A stretch of DNA of 64,000 nt, from the NCBI RefSeq assembly GCF_017809215.1, contig NZ_CP065424.1, positions 2,264,001 through 2,328,000 on the forward strand. The letters are read 5' to 3'. Made by a program: the position numbers and the translations under genes. Positions 56,787 through 64,000 of the stretch are shown one piece after another. The notes beneath the pieces are model-generated. The model had not been told where the DNA came from and did not search any database. It saw only the letters and a program-made list of their open reading frames with translations. Position 1 is the stretch's first letter; the number at the start of each line of letters is the position of its first letter. This DNA comes from Heyndrickxia oleronia (GTDB lineage: Bacteria > Bacillota > Bacilli > Bacillales > Bacillaceae_C).

Positions 56787-56842
56787 TTGACAATGAGAAT
56801 CATTCTCGGTATACTCCAAATAACGAGAATGATTCTCATTAT
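56787..56842 (+). promoter_or_regulatory. Promoter with two Fur boxes for the heme operon
   Basis: TTGACA (56787-56792), 17 bases, TATACT (56810-56815) is a near-ideal sigma-A promoter. The spacer contains ATGAGAATCATTCTCG, and 56822-56842 holds ACGAGAATGATTCTCATTAT, both clear Fur-box palindromes. Fur binding in iron-rich cells should block the promoter. Confidence 0.9.
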
Positions 56843-56863
56843 TAATTAAGGAGTGGTTGGAAA

Positions 56864-57811
56864 TTGAAGAAATATACATTCATTTTATTCAGTTTCGTTT
56901 TATTAGTGGCGCTTACTGCATGTGATAATGGGACAAAGGAGGCATCAGGTTCTGAAAATAAAAGTGTCGAAGGGATAGCAATCAAAGTGACGGATGCATC
57001 AGGACAAAATCTTTCATTTGACAAGGTTCCGGATTCAATTGCTACATTAAGCTCCGGCGATTTAGATATTTTATTATCATTAGGAGCCAATGTGACTGGA
57101 CGCCCAACGGTAAGTGGTGAAGTTGCTAAAGAGTTGGAAACAATTGCTGAAATTGGAAATCCACATCAACCTAATTTTGAAAAAATTGCCGAAATTCACC
57201 CCTCGGTATTGATTGCTGGTATGAGTTTCAAGCAACATGCAGCAAATATTGAGAAACAAGGTACGAAAGTAATCTTCACGGAGGCAAACTCAATTGATGA
57301 TATTCAAAATTCGATCCGATTATACGGAACGTTATTACAAAAGGAGACTGAAGCAGAAAAGGTAAATCAAAGAATTTCTAAACGTGTAGAAGGAATGAAA
57401 GAGGAAGTAGCCAGCCCAGTTAAGGCATTATTAGTATATGGTGCACCAGGTACATATTTAGCTGCGCTTCCCAATTCTTTATCCGGCGATTTACTAGAAA
57501 AAGCAGGTGGCGAAAACATTGCTGCAGATTTTCCAAAAGAAGATTCCTATCCACAATATGCTAGTTTAAGTGTCGAAAAGATGATTGAAAGAAATCCTCA
57601 AGTGGTTATGCTGATTACTCATGGTGATCCAAACGCAGTAAAAGATGCTTTTGAAAAGGAAATGAAGAAGAATGCAGCATGGAAAAATCTAGATGCAGTA
57701 AAAAATGGCAATGTTGTTGTTCTTCCATCAAATCTATTTGGCACAAATCCAGGCACAAAGGTAGTAGAAGCTCTTGAAGTTATGAAAGAAAGCTTAAGTA
57801 AGGTGAAGTAA
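56864..57811 (+). CDS. Iron/heme ABC transporter substrate-binding lipoprotein (IsdE-like)
   Basis: The 315-residue protein has a lipoprotein signal (LTAC, Cys 20) and a PeripBP_2 fold of the FhuD/BtuF/IsdE class. The operon ends with an IsdG-type heme oxygenase, so heme is the likely ligand. IsdE uses a Met in a G-x-P-M motif and a late His; here the first position reads GNPHQP (His 101), and His 253 in ITHGDP is the second candidate. A GAGTGG-type site precedes the TTG start. A siderophore or cobalamin ligand is not excluded. Confidence 0.8.
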   Translation: MKKYTFILFSFVLLVALTACDNGTKEASGSENKSVEGIAIKVTDASGQNLSFDKVPDSIATLSSGDLDILLSLGANVTGRPTVSGEVAKELETIAEIGNPHQPNFEKIAEIHPSVLIAGMSFKQHAANIEKQGTKVIFTEANSIDDIQNSIRLYGTLLQKETEAEKVNQRISKRVEGMKEEVASPVKALLVYGAPGTYLAALPNSLSGDLLEKAGGENIAADFPKEDSYPQYASLSVEKMIERNPQVVMLITHGDPNAVKDAFEKEMKKNAAWKNLDAVKNGNVVVLPSNLFGTNPGTKVVEALEVMKESLSKVK

Positions 57812-57812
57812 T

Positions 57813-58853
57813 TTGGAAGTAATAGCAGATGACATAAAAACAGTAAAGAATATTCATCCTTTTATTAGGAAACGTATGTTTGTGATAGTTTTATTCTCTT
57901 TTTTGTTGCTTATATCCTGTATAGTGTGTTTGATGATTGGGACAGTGACTTTTTCACTTGGAGAGATATGGAGAGGACTATTTGATTCTGAAGACTCCCT
58001 CGCTAGACGAATTGTTTGGGATATACGCTTGCCCCGTATTATTATTGGCATGATTGTTGGAATGTGTCTCGCTGCATCTGGGGCGATCTTACAAGGGGTC
58101 ATGAAAAATCCTTTAGCTGATCCTGGGATTATCGGTGTATCTTCCGGTGCAGGTCTCGCAGCAACTTTAATTATGATTTTATTTCCAGCATACATTTACT
58201 TTTTACCACTTGCTGCATTTTTAGGTGCGCTTTTGACTGCCATGGTAGTTTACGGGATGTCATGGAAAGGAGGGACATCGCCTGTCAGAATTGTATTAGT
58301 TGGGGTTGCGATCAATGCCATAATCGGAGCATGCTCTAGTGCATTAATGCTGATATATAGTGATCGTGTTCAGTCTGTACTATCTTGGCTTGCTGGAGGG
58401 ATTGCCGGTGTTGGCTGGGTTCAGTTTAACATGATAATCTATTACGCATTAGCGGCATTAATTATTTCTATCTTTTCCATTAGACATATTCGAATCTTAC
58501 GGCTTGGGGATGAAGTGGCGACATTGCTCGGACATCATGTAGAGAAAAGTAGATTCTTCCTCATTCTTCTTAGTACGCTTCTTGCAGGCATTGCTGTAAG
58601 TGTTGCTGGGTTAATAGGTTTTGTTGGCCTTGTTATTCCACATATTTTGCGAATGATTATTGGTGGTGATTATCGTTATTTATTACCCGCTTCAGCTCTT
58701 GGAGGAGCCATACTAGTTGTCATTGCTGATACAGTTGCCCGTAGTGCATTTAATCCGATTGAGTTACCTGTTGGACTATTATTATCATTCTTAGGTGGAC
58801 CGTTTTTCTTATATTTGATTCATAGACGGAGGGATTCTTTTGCTTCTTACTAA
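57813..58853 (+). CDS. FecCD-type iron/heme ABC transporter permease
   Basis: The 346-residue protein has about nine or ten hydrophobic segments and FecCD motifs: RLPRIIIGMIVGMCLAASGAILQG, NPLADPGIIGVSSGAG, and the C-terminal GFVGLVIPHILR coupling helix. It starts with TTG one base after the binding-protein stop, behind AAGGTGAAG. It forms a homodimer to import heme. Confidence 0.9.
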   Translation: MEVIADDIKTVKNIHPFIRKRMFVIVLFSFLLLISCIVCLMIGTVTFSLGEIWRGLFDSEDSLARRIVWDIRLPRIIIGMIVGMCLAASGAILQGVMKNPLADPGIIGVSSGAGLAATLIMILFPAYIYFLPLAAFLGALLTAMVVYGMSWKGGTSPVRIVLVGVAINAIIGACSSALMLIYSDRVQSVLSWLAGGIAGVGWVQFNMIIYYALAALIISIFSIRHIRILRLGDEVATLLGHHVEKSRFFLILLSTLLAGIAVSVAGLIGFVGLVIPHILRMIIGGDYRYLLPASALGGAILVVIADTVARSAFNPIELPVGLLLSFLGGPFFLYLIHRRRDSFASY

Positions 58854-59625
58854 GGATGTTTCGTATGAATATTCTTCTTCTTTTCTGTTAGAGGCGATTG
58901 ATATAGAAATTAAAAAAGGAGAGATTGTTAGTTTAATAGGACCAAATGGTTCAGGAAAATCAACACTTCTTCGAATAATTTCACGCCTCATACGTCCGAA
59001 ATGCGGGGAGGTGATCCTCGATGGAAATAGTATACAAAGGATGAATAGTATTGATATCGCTAAAAAGCTTGCAATGCTGCCGCAAATGCATGATCATCAA
59101 CTTGATTTGACTGTAAGTGAGCTAGTTGAGTTTGGGCGATATCCACATCAACGAAAATATAGCAAATTAACAAGTGAAGATAAAAAAATCATTGAATGGG
59201 CTATAAATGTAACTAGGCTTTCTAAAAATAGGAATCGTATGCTACAGTCCCTTTCTGGTGGTGAAAGACAAAGAGCATGGATTGCCATGGCAATTGCTCA
59301 ACGACCAAACATTCTATTATTAGATGAACCGACAACTTATCTCGATATCTCTCATCAGCTTGAAGTGATGGAACTGATACATTCTCTTAATATTAGCCTA
59401 GGGATGACTGTGGTAATGGTCCTGCATGATATTAATCAGGCATCAAGATACAGTGATCGTTTAATCGCCATTAAAGATGGATCTGTGTATTTTGATGGTA
59501 GACCACAGCAGGTATTATGCAAAGAAATGTTTCAAACAATTTTTGAAATAGATGCTGAAATTGATAGTAAAGAAGGTAAGCCATTTTTTACCCCAATTCG
59601 CTCAAGAAAGGAAGGAAACAGATGA
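58840..59625 (+). CDS. FecE-type ABC transporter ATPase
   Basis: The 261-residue ATPase has Walker A GPNGSGKST, signature LSGGERQRAWIA and Walker B LLLDEPTTYLD. It overlaps the permease gene by 14 bases, starting with TTG after GGAGGG, and overlaps the ankyrin gene by four bases. It energises the iron/heme import. Confidence 0.9.
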   Translation: MLLTKDVSYEYSSSFLLEAIDIEIKKGEIVSLIGPNGSGKSTLLRIISRLIRPKCGEVILDGNSIQRMNSIDIAKKLAMLPQMHDHQLDLTVSELVEFGRYPHQRKYSKLTSEDKKIIEWAINVTRLSKNRNRMLQSLSGGERQRAWIAMAIAQRPNILLLDEPTTYLDISHQLEVMELIHSLNISLGMTVVMVLHDINQASRYSDRLIAIKDGSVYFDGRPQQVLCKEMFQTIFEIDAEIDSKEGKPFFTPIRSRKEGNR

Positions 59626-60032
59626 AAAAAGAGCCTTTGAATATTGAAATAATAAGGGAATTCATTGTAGCTGCACATGGAAATTTTGAAGAGGTAAAAA
59701 GACTTGTTTCAAAAGAACCTGATCTTATTCATTCTGTGATTAATTGGGGAGGTGATGATTGGGAAAGTGGACTGGGGGCAGCAGCCCATACAGGAAATAA
59801 GGAAATCGCCGTGTGGTTATTAGAAAACGGAGCGAGAATGGACATTTTTGCTGCTGCAATGCTTGGTCACTTGAACATAGTGAAAGAAATTCTCAATGTT
59901 TATCCAGATGTGATTCATTCAAAAGGACCACATGGAATCCCTCTTATTCGTCATGCCCAAATAGGAGGGGAATGTGCTTTACCAGTATATGAATATTTAA
60001 AATCCATTGTTCCAGAGGTGTCAAATAAATGA
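59622..60032 (+). CDS. Ankyrin-repeat protein in the heme operon
   Basis: This 136-residue soluble protein has two to three ankyrin-like repeats (AAHGNFEEVKRLVSKEPDLI, AAHTGNKEIAVWLLENGAR, AAMLGHLNIVKEILNVYP). It overlaps both neighbours by ATGA, so it is translated with the transport ATPase and the heme oxygenase. Ankyrin repeats usually mediate protein contacts; here one may speculate about a heme-transfer or protective role, as in the ankyrin protein AnkB linked to catalase in Pseudomonas. I know of no characterised counterpart in isd operons. Confidence 0.8.
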   Translation: MKKEPLNIEIIREFIVAAHGNFEEVKRLVSKEPDLIHSVINWGGDDWESGLGAAAHTGNKEIAVWLLENGARMDIFAAAMLGHLNIVKEILNVYPDVIHSKGPHGIPLIRHAQIGGECALPVYEYLKSIVPEVSNK

Positions 60033-60361
60033 AAATGATGAAAGCCGTAAATACGATTAGATTACAAAAAGGAAAAGCAGATGAAATTCTCATTCGATTT
60101 GAAAAACCGAAGGCTGTCCATACATTTGAAGGATTTGTCTTTATGGAGGTGTTGAAGAAGGAGAATAGCTTAGATTACGATGAATTAAAAATCTGTACCA
60201 CATGGGAAGATCAGAGTTTTTTTGAAAAATGGTTAAACAGTAGAGAATCGACAAAATCCCATAGTCAGTCAAAAGAAAAATCTTCAGTAGAAAGCCCTAT
60301 AATAAGCTCTAGTTTGACTACATTTGAGGTAGTTTATCAACATCAACCAGGTTCACTCTAA
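60029..60361 (+). CDS. isdG: IsdG-family heme-degrading monooxygenase
   Basis: The 110-residue ABM-fold protein has the IsdG catalytic triad shifted by one position: Asn8 (VNTIRL), Trp68 (EKWLNS) and His78 (KSHSQ), with the same ten-residue gap from Trp to His, and the family C-terminus SPIISSSLTTFEVVY. IsdG/IsdI enzymes open heme to staphylobilin and release iron. It is the last gene of the Fur-controlled operon, so it should degrade heme brought in by the transporter. Confidence 0.88.
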   Translation: MKMMKAVNTIRLQKGKADEILIRFEKPKAVHTFEGFVFMEVLKKENSLDYDELKICTTWEDQSFFEKWLNSRESTKSHSQSKEKSSVESPIISSSLTTFEVVYQHQPGSL

Positions 60362-60423
60362 TAATCTTGATAAAAAAGTCACTCTCCAAATCACAATTGG
60401 TCCTAATTGAAAATCTTACACAT

Positions 60424-60456
60424 AAAAACACTTGGGAAGGATACCTAAGTGTTTTT
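60424..60456. terminator. Bidirectional terminator after the heme operon
   Basis: AAAAACACTTGGG pairs with CCTAAGTGTTTTT. It serves isdG and the opposing acetyltransferase gene. Confidence 0.88.
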
Positions 60457-60468
60457 ACATTTCTTAAT

Positions 60469-60879
60469 TTATTTAAAATTTCCGGACTGCATTTCGTAAT
60501 TTCTTACGATCATTCCGTTTGATTTTCTCATTCCAAACTTTTCATAATAAGGAACCAAGTCGTCATCACAACACAGGTCAACCATATAAATACCATCTAG
60601 TTCTTTTAATATTCTTTTGACTAACTCCTTACCAATCCCTTTATTTTTATATTCTGGCAACACTTCAAGTAACGGAATGTATGCAGTTAACACCCCGTCG
60701 CTAATAGCTGTTATAAATCCAACTACTTGATTTGTATTATTATCTATAGCTATGACTACTTTACTGCTGTTTTTTAATAGTTTTAAATGTGTTTGTGGAT
60801 TTGGAGGATTAAGCCAATCAACAAAAAAGCCATCCAACATGTCTGAAGAAACTTCATCAAGAGAATTTTTATATATCAT
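60469..60879 (-). CDS. GNAT family N-acetyltransferase
   Basis: A 136-residue GNAT protein: VVGFITAISDG and YIPLLEVLPEYKNKGIGKELVKRIL, the latter containing the acetyl-CoA pyrophosphate loop. The ATG at 60879 is chosen because AGGAG lies 9 bases upstream; a TTG three codons earlier is too close. The substrate is unknown. Confidence 0.8.
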   Translation of the reverse strand: MIYKNSLDEVSSDMLDGFFVDWLNPPNPQTHLKLLKNSSKVVIAIDNNTNQVVGFITAISDGVLTAYIPLLEVLPEYKNKGIGKELVKRILKELDGIYMVDLCCDDDLVPYYEKFGMRKSNGMIVRNYEMQSGNFK

Positions 60880-61101
60880 CACTTTCAACTCCTAAATATT
60901 AAATTCTTTTTAGGCTGATGATATATCAAAAGTAAAGTAACAAAATCATGACCTCCAAACAATGCATGTGATTCTTTAAGTAATTCGACTCAAGCTGAAA
61001 AATTCCTTTTTTATTTACTTTTTAATTACTTTATACTTGAAGAGATTACTTAATTAAACATATTAAGCATTTTGTTACCTTCCAGTTCTAAAAACTTAGA
61101 T

Positions 61102-61215
61102 TTACTGAGGTCCCATCAAATTTGGAATAAAAACATTCATAAATAAAAAATAACCAATTGCACCAACAATTAACGAGACAAGGATTATGACAACAGGTAA
61201 TTTTATAGCTTTCAT
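61102..61215 (-). CDS. Short single-span membrane peptide
   Basis: A 37-codon frame behind an excellent AAAAGGAGGAAAACA site. The product starts MKAIKLP, has one hydrophobic helix (VVIILVSLIVGAIGYFLFM) and ends IPNLMGPQ. The quality of the ribosome site and the clean membrane-helix pattern argue for a real gene. I do not know the family. A second small membrane protein is encoded 100 bases upstream on the same strand. Confidence 0.6.
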   Translation of the reverse strand: MKAIKLPVVIILVSLIVGAIGYFLFMNVFIPNLMGPQ

Positions 61216-61314
61216 TGTTTTCCTCCTTTTCTCAACTTTAACACAATCATATGCGTTGAGGAAAAATATTACAAAAATAATTTGCCGAACTATATGATAA
61301 ACAAATCTGCTTTT

Positions 61315-61497
61315 TTAGGAATCCTTTGTGTTGGTTTTTTTGTATTTAACTATGTCGTGTATTGCTTTAAGTGCTATTACGAGTATGGACATTACAATCA
61401 TCCAAACATCTCCACTAGAAATACGAATTAACACAGAAAAAACAATAACATAGCTCACCAGGTTGACAATTAAATTTGCAAATACTGATTTGAACAT
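61315..61497 (-). CDS. Small two-span membrane protein
   Basis: The 60-residue product from the ATG at 61497 has two hydrophobic helices (about residues 4-23 and 30-45) and a basic, Lys/Asn-rich tail. AAAGGCG precedes the start by about 10 bases; an upstream ATG three codons earlier is too close to that site. It may be co-transcribed with the peptide at 61102. No family recognised. Confidence 0.5.
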   Translation of the reverse strand: MFKSVFANLIVNLVSYVIVFSVLIRISSGDVWMIVMSILVIALKAIHDIVKYKKTNTKDS

Positions 61498-61839
61498 TAC
61501 AATCATCGCCTTTTATTTATTACTAGATTATACGGTTGGTAAATATAAATATTTCATTCGATAGGAAGTTTGGTGGATTGAAATAATGAAGGGCTAAAAA
61601 AATGATCTTTTTGTGGATGTTAACTAAATAAAATAGTAATGATGTTTATTAAGGATGGTAAAAGTGACTAAAAAATTCATGGAGGATATGTTGCATTTTT
61701 TACCGACTTGGAAACTAGGAAGCTATTACTGAATTATCTATTTTACTAACTAAGCGTTTATTAGTATATTAAGTGTGTAGTTAGTGAAATTATGGTTAGC
61801 TCTAATAAAATCAATTAAGCAAAGAAGGGGCGCAAGGAT
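61498..61839. other. Intergenic region
   Basis: About 340 bases, AT-rich. It has a 22-codon frame with a GTG start near 61663 (VTKKFMEDMLHFLPT...) behind AAGGATGG that may be a leftover of a larger gene, and no stable hairpin. I see nothing else in it. Confidence 0.4.
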
Positions 61840-62646
61840 ATGACTCTTGTTGTAACAAATGAATTGGCAAAAGTATTAGAAGCTGCTGAAATAAATACAC
61901 TTCACTCAAGATTAAATGCTATTCAAAATATCCATTCAAATCCCATGGGGATTGAAGTCGAAAAATTCGGTAATGCTACAGCTTTCTCAGCAAGGAGTAT
62001 TCCGGGTCCATCATTTAATACTGTAAAGGGTATAACAGATGAAGATCAAAACGAAGTTGAAAATATCATTAATTATTATAAGCAAAAAGATATTCCGGTT
62101 CGTTTAGAAATTACTCCAGCACATGTATCCTCTAAGTTTTTAACCTATTTAGCTCGCATTGGGTTCTATCAAACTGATTTTCATTCAACTTTATTTGCCG
62201 ATTTACAATCAATAAATGATCATACATATTCTGAAATATTGATACGTGAATTAGAAAAGGATGAATTTCACTTATTCGCAGAAATTTATACGAATGGATT
62301 TCAGCTTCCTGCATTTTTACAGGATGGAATCGCCCAAAATAATCAAGTTCTACATAATAGGGATGGTTGGACCTTTTATCTTGCATCCTTCTCCGACCAA
62401 CCAGCTGGTGTTGGTGTCATCTTTATTAAAGATTCAATTGCAACCCTTGCAGCAGCTGCAACTGAACCTAGTTATAGAAATAATGGTATTCATCAAGCCT
62501 TAATAAGTTCCCGGATTCAACTTGCGAAATCACAAGGTTGTAAAATGATTGTTGGACAAGCAAGGTTCGGCAGCATTAGCCAAAATAATATGGAACGAGC
62601 TGGGATGAAGATTGCTTATACAAAGACAATTTGGGTGCAAAAATAA
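61840..62646 (+). CDS. GNAT family acetyltransferase, two-lobe form
   Basis: The 268-residue protein has a C-terminal GNAT domain (about residues 130-268) with the acetyl-CoA loop EPSYRNNGIHQAL and a preceding N-terminal domain with weaker similarity, as in GNATs with duplicated folds. AAGAAGGGG precedes the ATG. It is monocistronic; the acceptor is unknown. Confidence 0.75.
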   Translation: MTLVVTNELAKVLEAAEINTLHSRLNAIQNIHSNPMGIEVEKFGNATAFSARSIPGPSFNTVKGITDEDQNEVENIINYYKQKDIPVRLEITPAHVSSKFLTYLARIGFYQTDFHSTLFADLQSINDHTYSEILIRELEKDEFHLFAEIYTNGFQLPAFLQDGIAQNNQVLHNRDGWTFYLASFSDQPAGVGVIFIKDSIATLAAAATEPSYRNNGIHQALISSRIQLAKSQGCKMIVGQARFGSISQNNMERAGMKIAYTKTIWVQK

Positions 62647-62713
62647 TTACAATGCTACATAGAATGTTGATAAAATCTCAATTTATCAATGAGAATAGAA
62701 GGGGGAGTATATA

Positions 62714-63622
62714 TTGAAAAAAGCACTCTCAATTTTTTTATTGTTTACCATACTTATTTTATCAGCATGTTCAAATACTGCAATTCAGCAAAAATCAGAA
62801 AAGGAAGGAGAGGAACCAACAGAAACAGAACTTACCTGGTTAGAAATATTAGAAGTTTATTCACAGGAGAATTTAAGTGCCCAGAATTTTTTCGAAACGT
62901 ATAGTAAATATATTGACCAGTTTACTTCAACTACAGCAAGAAATATGGCTAATGAAATGTATAATAAGGTTGTACAACATTTAATAACTTCAAAGGATAA
63001 TAAAAGACTATATTTCTTGTATACTGAAGGATTTATAAAACATAAGGAAGTATTGTCGAAGGATTTAGTTAAAAGCGTTAATCAAATTGTTGCAGATGTG
63101 AAAATAGAAGAAGATGCAAAGAAAGAAAAGATAAAAAGGATTTTATCAATCATCGAAAATAAGAACTTTGATTCTTTACATTCCTATATAGATGATACGC
63201 TAGATAAAGAAACTTTAGATAGTTTGTTATCGTATGGATATGCCATTGAAGAATTACAAAAAAATGGAGAAACAAATCACTTCTTCGACTTGCTTTTAAG
63301 TATTAGCCCCCTGTATAAAGGAGAAAAGAATAAAGAAATAGAAGCATTTGTTACTAAATATTTAGCATTAGATGAGTGGAAAGAAAAATATATAGTAAAA
63401 ATTAACAATAGAATTATGAATCAAGAATATAAAGGTGATCAAGTAAAAAATATCCCGCTTACGGCTGGTATGTCAAAACAGGAAGTGGTTTATTCAGCTT
63501 GGGGAAAGCCATTACAAATTAAGATATTCCCTACAGATCAAGGAGTATCAGAACAATGGATATACTCAGATATTAAACATTTAACCTTTGATAATAATGA
63601 GTTAACAGGGTGGCAAGAATAA
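62714..63622 (+). CDS. Lipoprotein with C-terminal SmpA/OmlA-like segment
   Basis: The 302-residue protein has a signal peptide with lipobox LSAC (Cys 19), a helical acidic middle and a C-terminal region (LTAGMSKQEVVYSAWGKP...QWIYSD) resembling the small SmpA/BLIP-like fold. The TTG start is preceded by GGGGGAG. It is probably anchored on the outer face of the cytoplasmic membrane. Function is unknown. Confidence 0.7.
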   Translation: MKKALSIFLLFTILILSACSNTAIQQKSEKEGEEPTETELTWLEILEVYSQENLSAQNFFETYSKYIDQFTSTTARNMANEMYNKVVQHLITSKDNKRLYFLYTEGFIKHKEVLSKDLVKSVNQIVADVKIEEDAKKEKIKRILSIIENKNFDSLHSYIDDTLDKETLDSLLSYGYAIEELQKNGETNHFFDLLLSISPLYKGEKNKEIEAFVTKYLALDEWKEKYIVKINNRIMNQEYKGDQVKNIPLTAGMSKQEVVYSAWGKPLQIKIFPTDQGVSEQWIYSDIKHLTFDNNELTGWQE

Positions 63623-63645
63623 AGCCATTACCAAGTCATTTAAAC

Positions 63646-63679
63646 AAAACCACTGATCATTTATTTTCAGTGGTTTTGC
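63646..63679 (+). terminator. Terminator after the lipoprotein gene
   Basis: AAAACCACTG pairs with CAGTGGTTTT; the following sequence is only moderately T-rich. The stem may also serve the opposing gene. Confidence 0.75.
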
Positions 63680-63725
63680 CTTTGTTATTGTTTTCTATGG
63701 AATATTTGACGAAGATTTTATCTAT

Positions 63726-64000
63726 CTAATTAAAATCTTTCATTTCTAATTGCTGTAACCGTTCCTGGATCTTTCTTTTTTGATATAACATTTTTCCTAC
63801 TTCTGCTACATCATTTATCATGGAGCGGTTAGAGATCGCTCCGAAAAGTATTCCGGCAATGGGAACCATTTGAAATAGCTTTTTCCACCCAAATTGATCT
63901 CGGAACGTGTAGACAACCTCGCGCCAGCCTTGTAATTGTGACATTACTTCATTTGAGCATTCTTCTTGATTATAAAAGGCGGATAACTCTTTTAAAATGG
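63726..64000 (-). CDS. EcsC-family protein, C-terminal part (gene continues past window)
   Basis: The frame is open to the window edge, so only the last ~90 residues are seen: QGWREVVYTFRDQFGWKKLFQMVPIAGILFGAISNRSMINDVAEVG, a pattern of the EcsC family with its membrane-associated helix. EcsC proteins are linked to the EcsAB transporter in name only; function is unknown. The start lies outside the window. Confidence 0.75.
   Translation of the reverse strand, partial: ILKELSAFYNQEECSNEVMSQLQGWREVVYTFRDQFGWKKLFQMVPIAGILFGAISNRSMINDVAEVGKMLYQKRKIQERLQQLEMKDFN

Noticed and set aside
61661-61729. 22-codon frame VTKKFMEDMLHF...
   Set aside because: It has a passable ribosome site but is too short and has no recognisable feature; noted only in the intergenic entry.

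Overview
The window is low-GC, AT-rich chromosomal DNA from a spore-forming member of the Bacillaceae. Evidence for this is the sigma-G-type spore protein gene csgA beside ybxH, a YozQ-like gene, a ykoS/ykoT-like pair, DUF1657/YetF genes of the spoVA2mob type, phosphosulfolactate synthase (sulfolactate is a spore metabolite in B. subtilis), a ThiT gene behind a TPP riboswitch, a zinc-type 61-residue ribosomal protein S14, and Fur-, Zur- and MntR-like operators of Bacillus type. I cannot name the genus or species. I saw no rRNA, tRNA, CRISPR array or prophage. The only mobile element is one IS110-family element with a frameshifted recombinase.

Layout. 1-5.5 kb: the end of a topoisomerase III gene, a flippase-only MprF paralogue, tRNA uridine hydroxylase trhO, and full-length mprF. 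5.5-12.1 kb: oligoendopeptidase pepF (-), a DUF1657/DUF1657/YetF spore cassette (+), an HpaB-type hydroxylase (-) and an ABC-F ATPase (-) whose terminator holds an extra palindrome. 12.2-18.6 kb: TPP riboswitch and thiT, a YhfW-like Rieske oxidoreductase, small zinc-ribbon proteins, a membrane acyltransferase, an MBL-fold hydrolase and a stand-alone rpsN. 18.7-24 kb: TauE/SafE permease, then an operon of an MFS transporter, a small protein and a YIEGIA membrane protein, then the IS110 element with a candidate bridge RNA. 24-28.6 kb: galU/gtaB divergent from a ykoS-ykoT-gtrA surface-glycan operon. 29-32.8 kb: a compact operon making sulfite and 3-phosphosulfolactate (comA, histidine phosphatase, cysH, sat, cysC). 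33-36.8 kb: YitT-type membrane protein, a second topoisomerase III, and small proteins. 37-42 kb: mntABCD manganese importer, then a sigma factor-clpP pair. 42-48.4 kb: hisZGDBHAFI. 48.6-54 kb: DUF1836 regulator, Tim44-like and YxcD-like proteins, drug/metabolite transporter, csgA-ybxH, an oxidoreductase and a Nudix hydrolase. 54-60.4 kb: znuACB behind Zur-like boxes and a Fur-controlled heme-uptake operon ending in an IsdG-type heme oxygenase. 60.4-64 kb: acetyltransferases, small membrane proteins, a lipoprotein and the end of an EcsC-family gene.

How genes work together. Three metal importers (Mn, Zn, heme iron) lie within 24 kb, each with its own regulator-like box. In the sulfonate operon, Sat, CysC and CysH probably supply sulfite to ComA, and the embedded histidine phosphatase is the best local candidate for the missing ComB step. 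The sigma factor ends in Leu-Arg-Ala-Ala, a ClpX-degron-like end, and sits 17 bases before a clpP paralogue, suggesting feedback proteolysis. All functional names rest on reading the sequence and remembered families; no database search was run.
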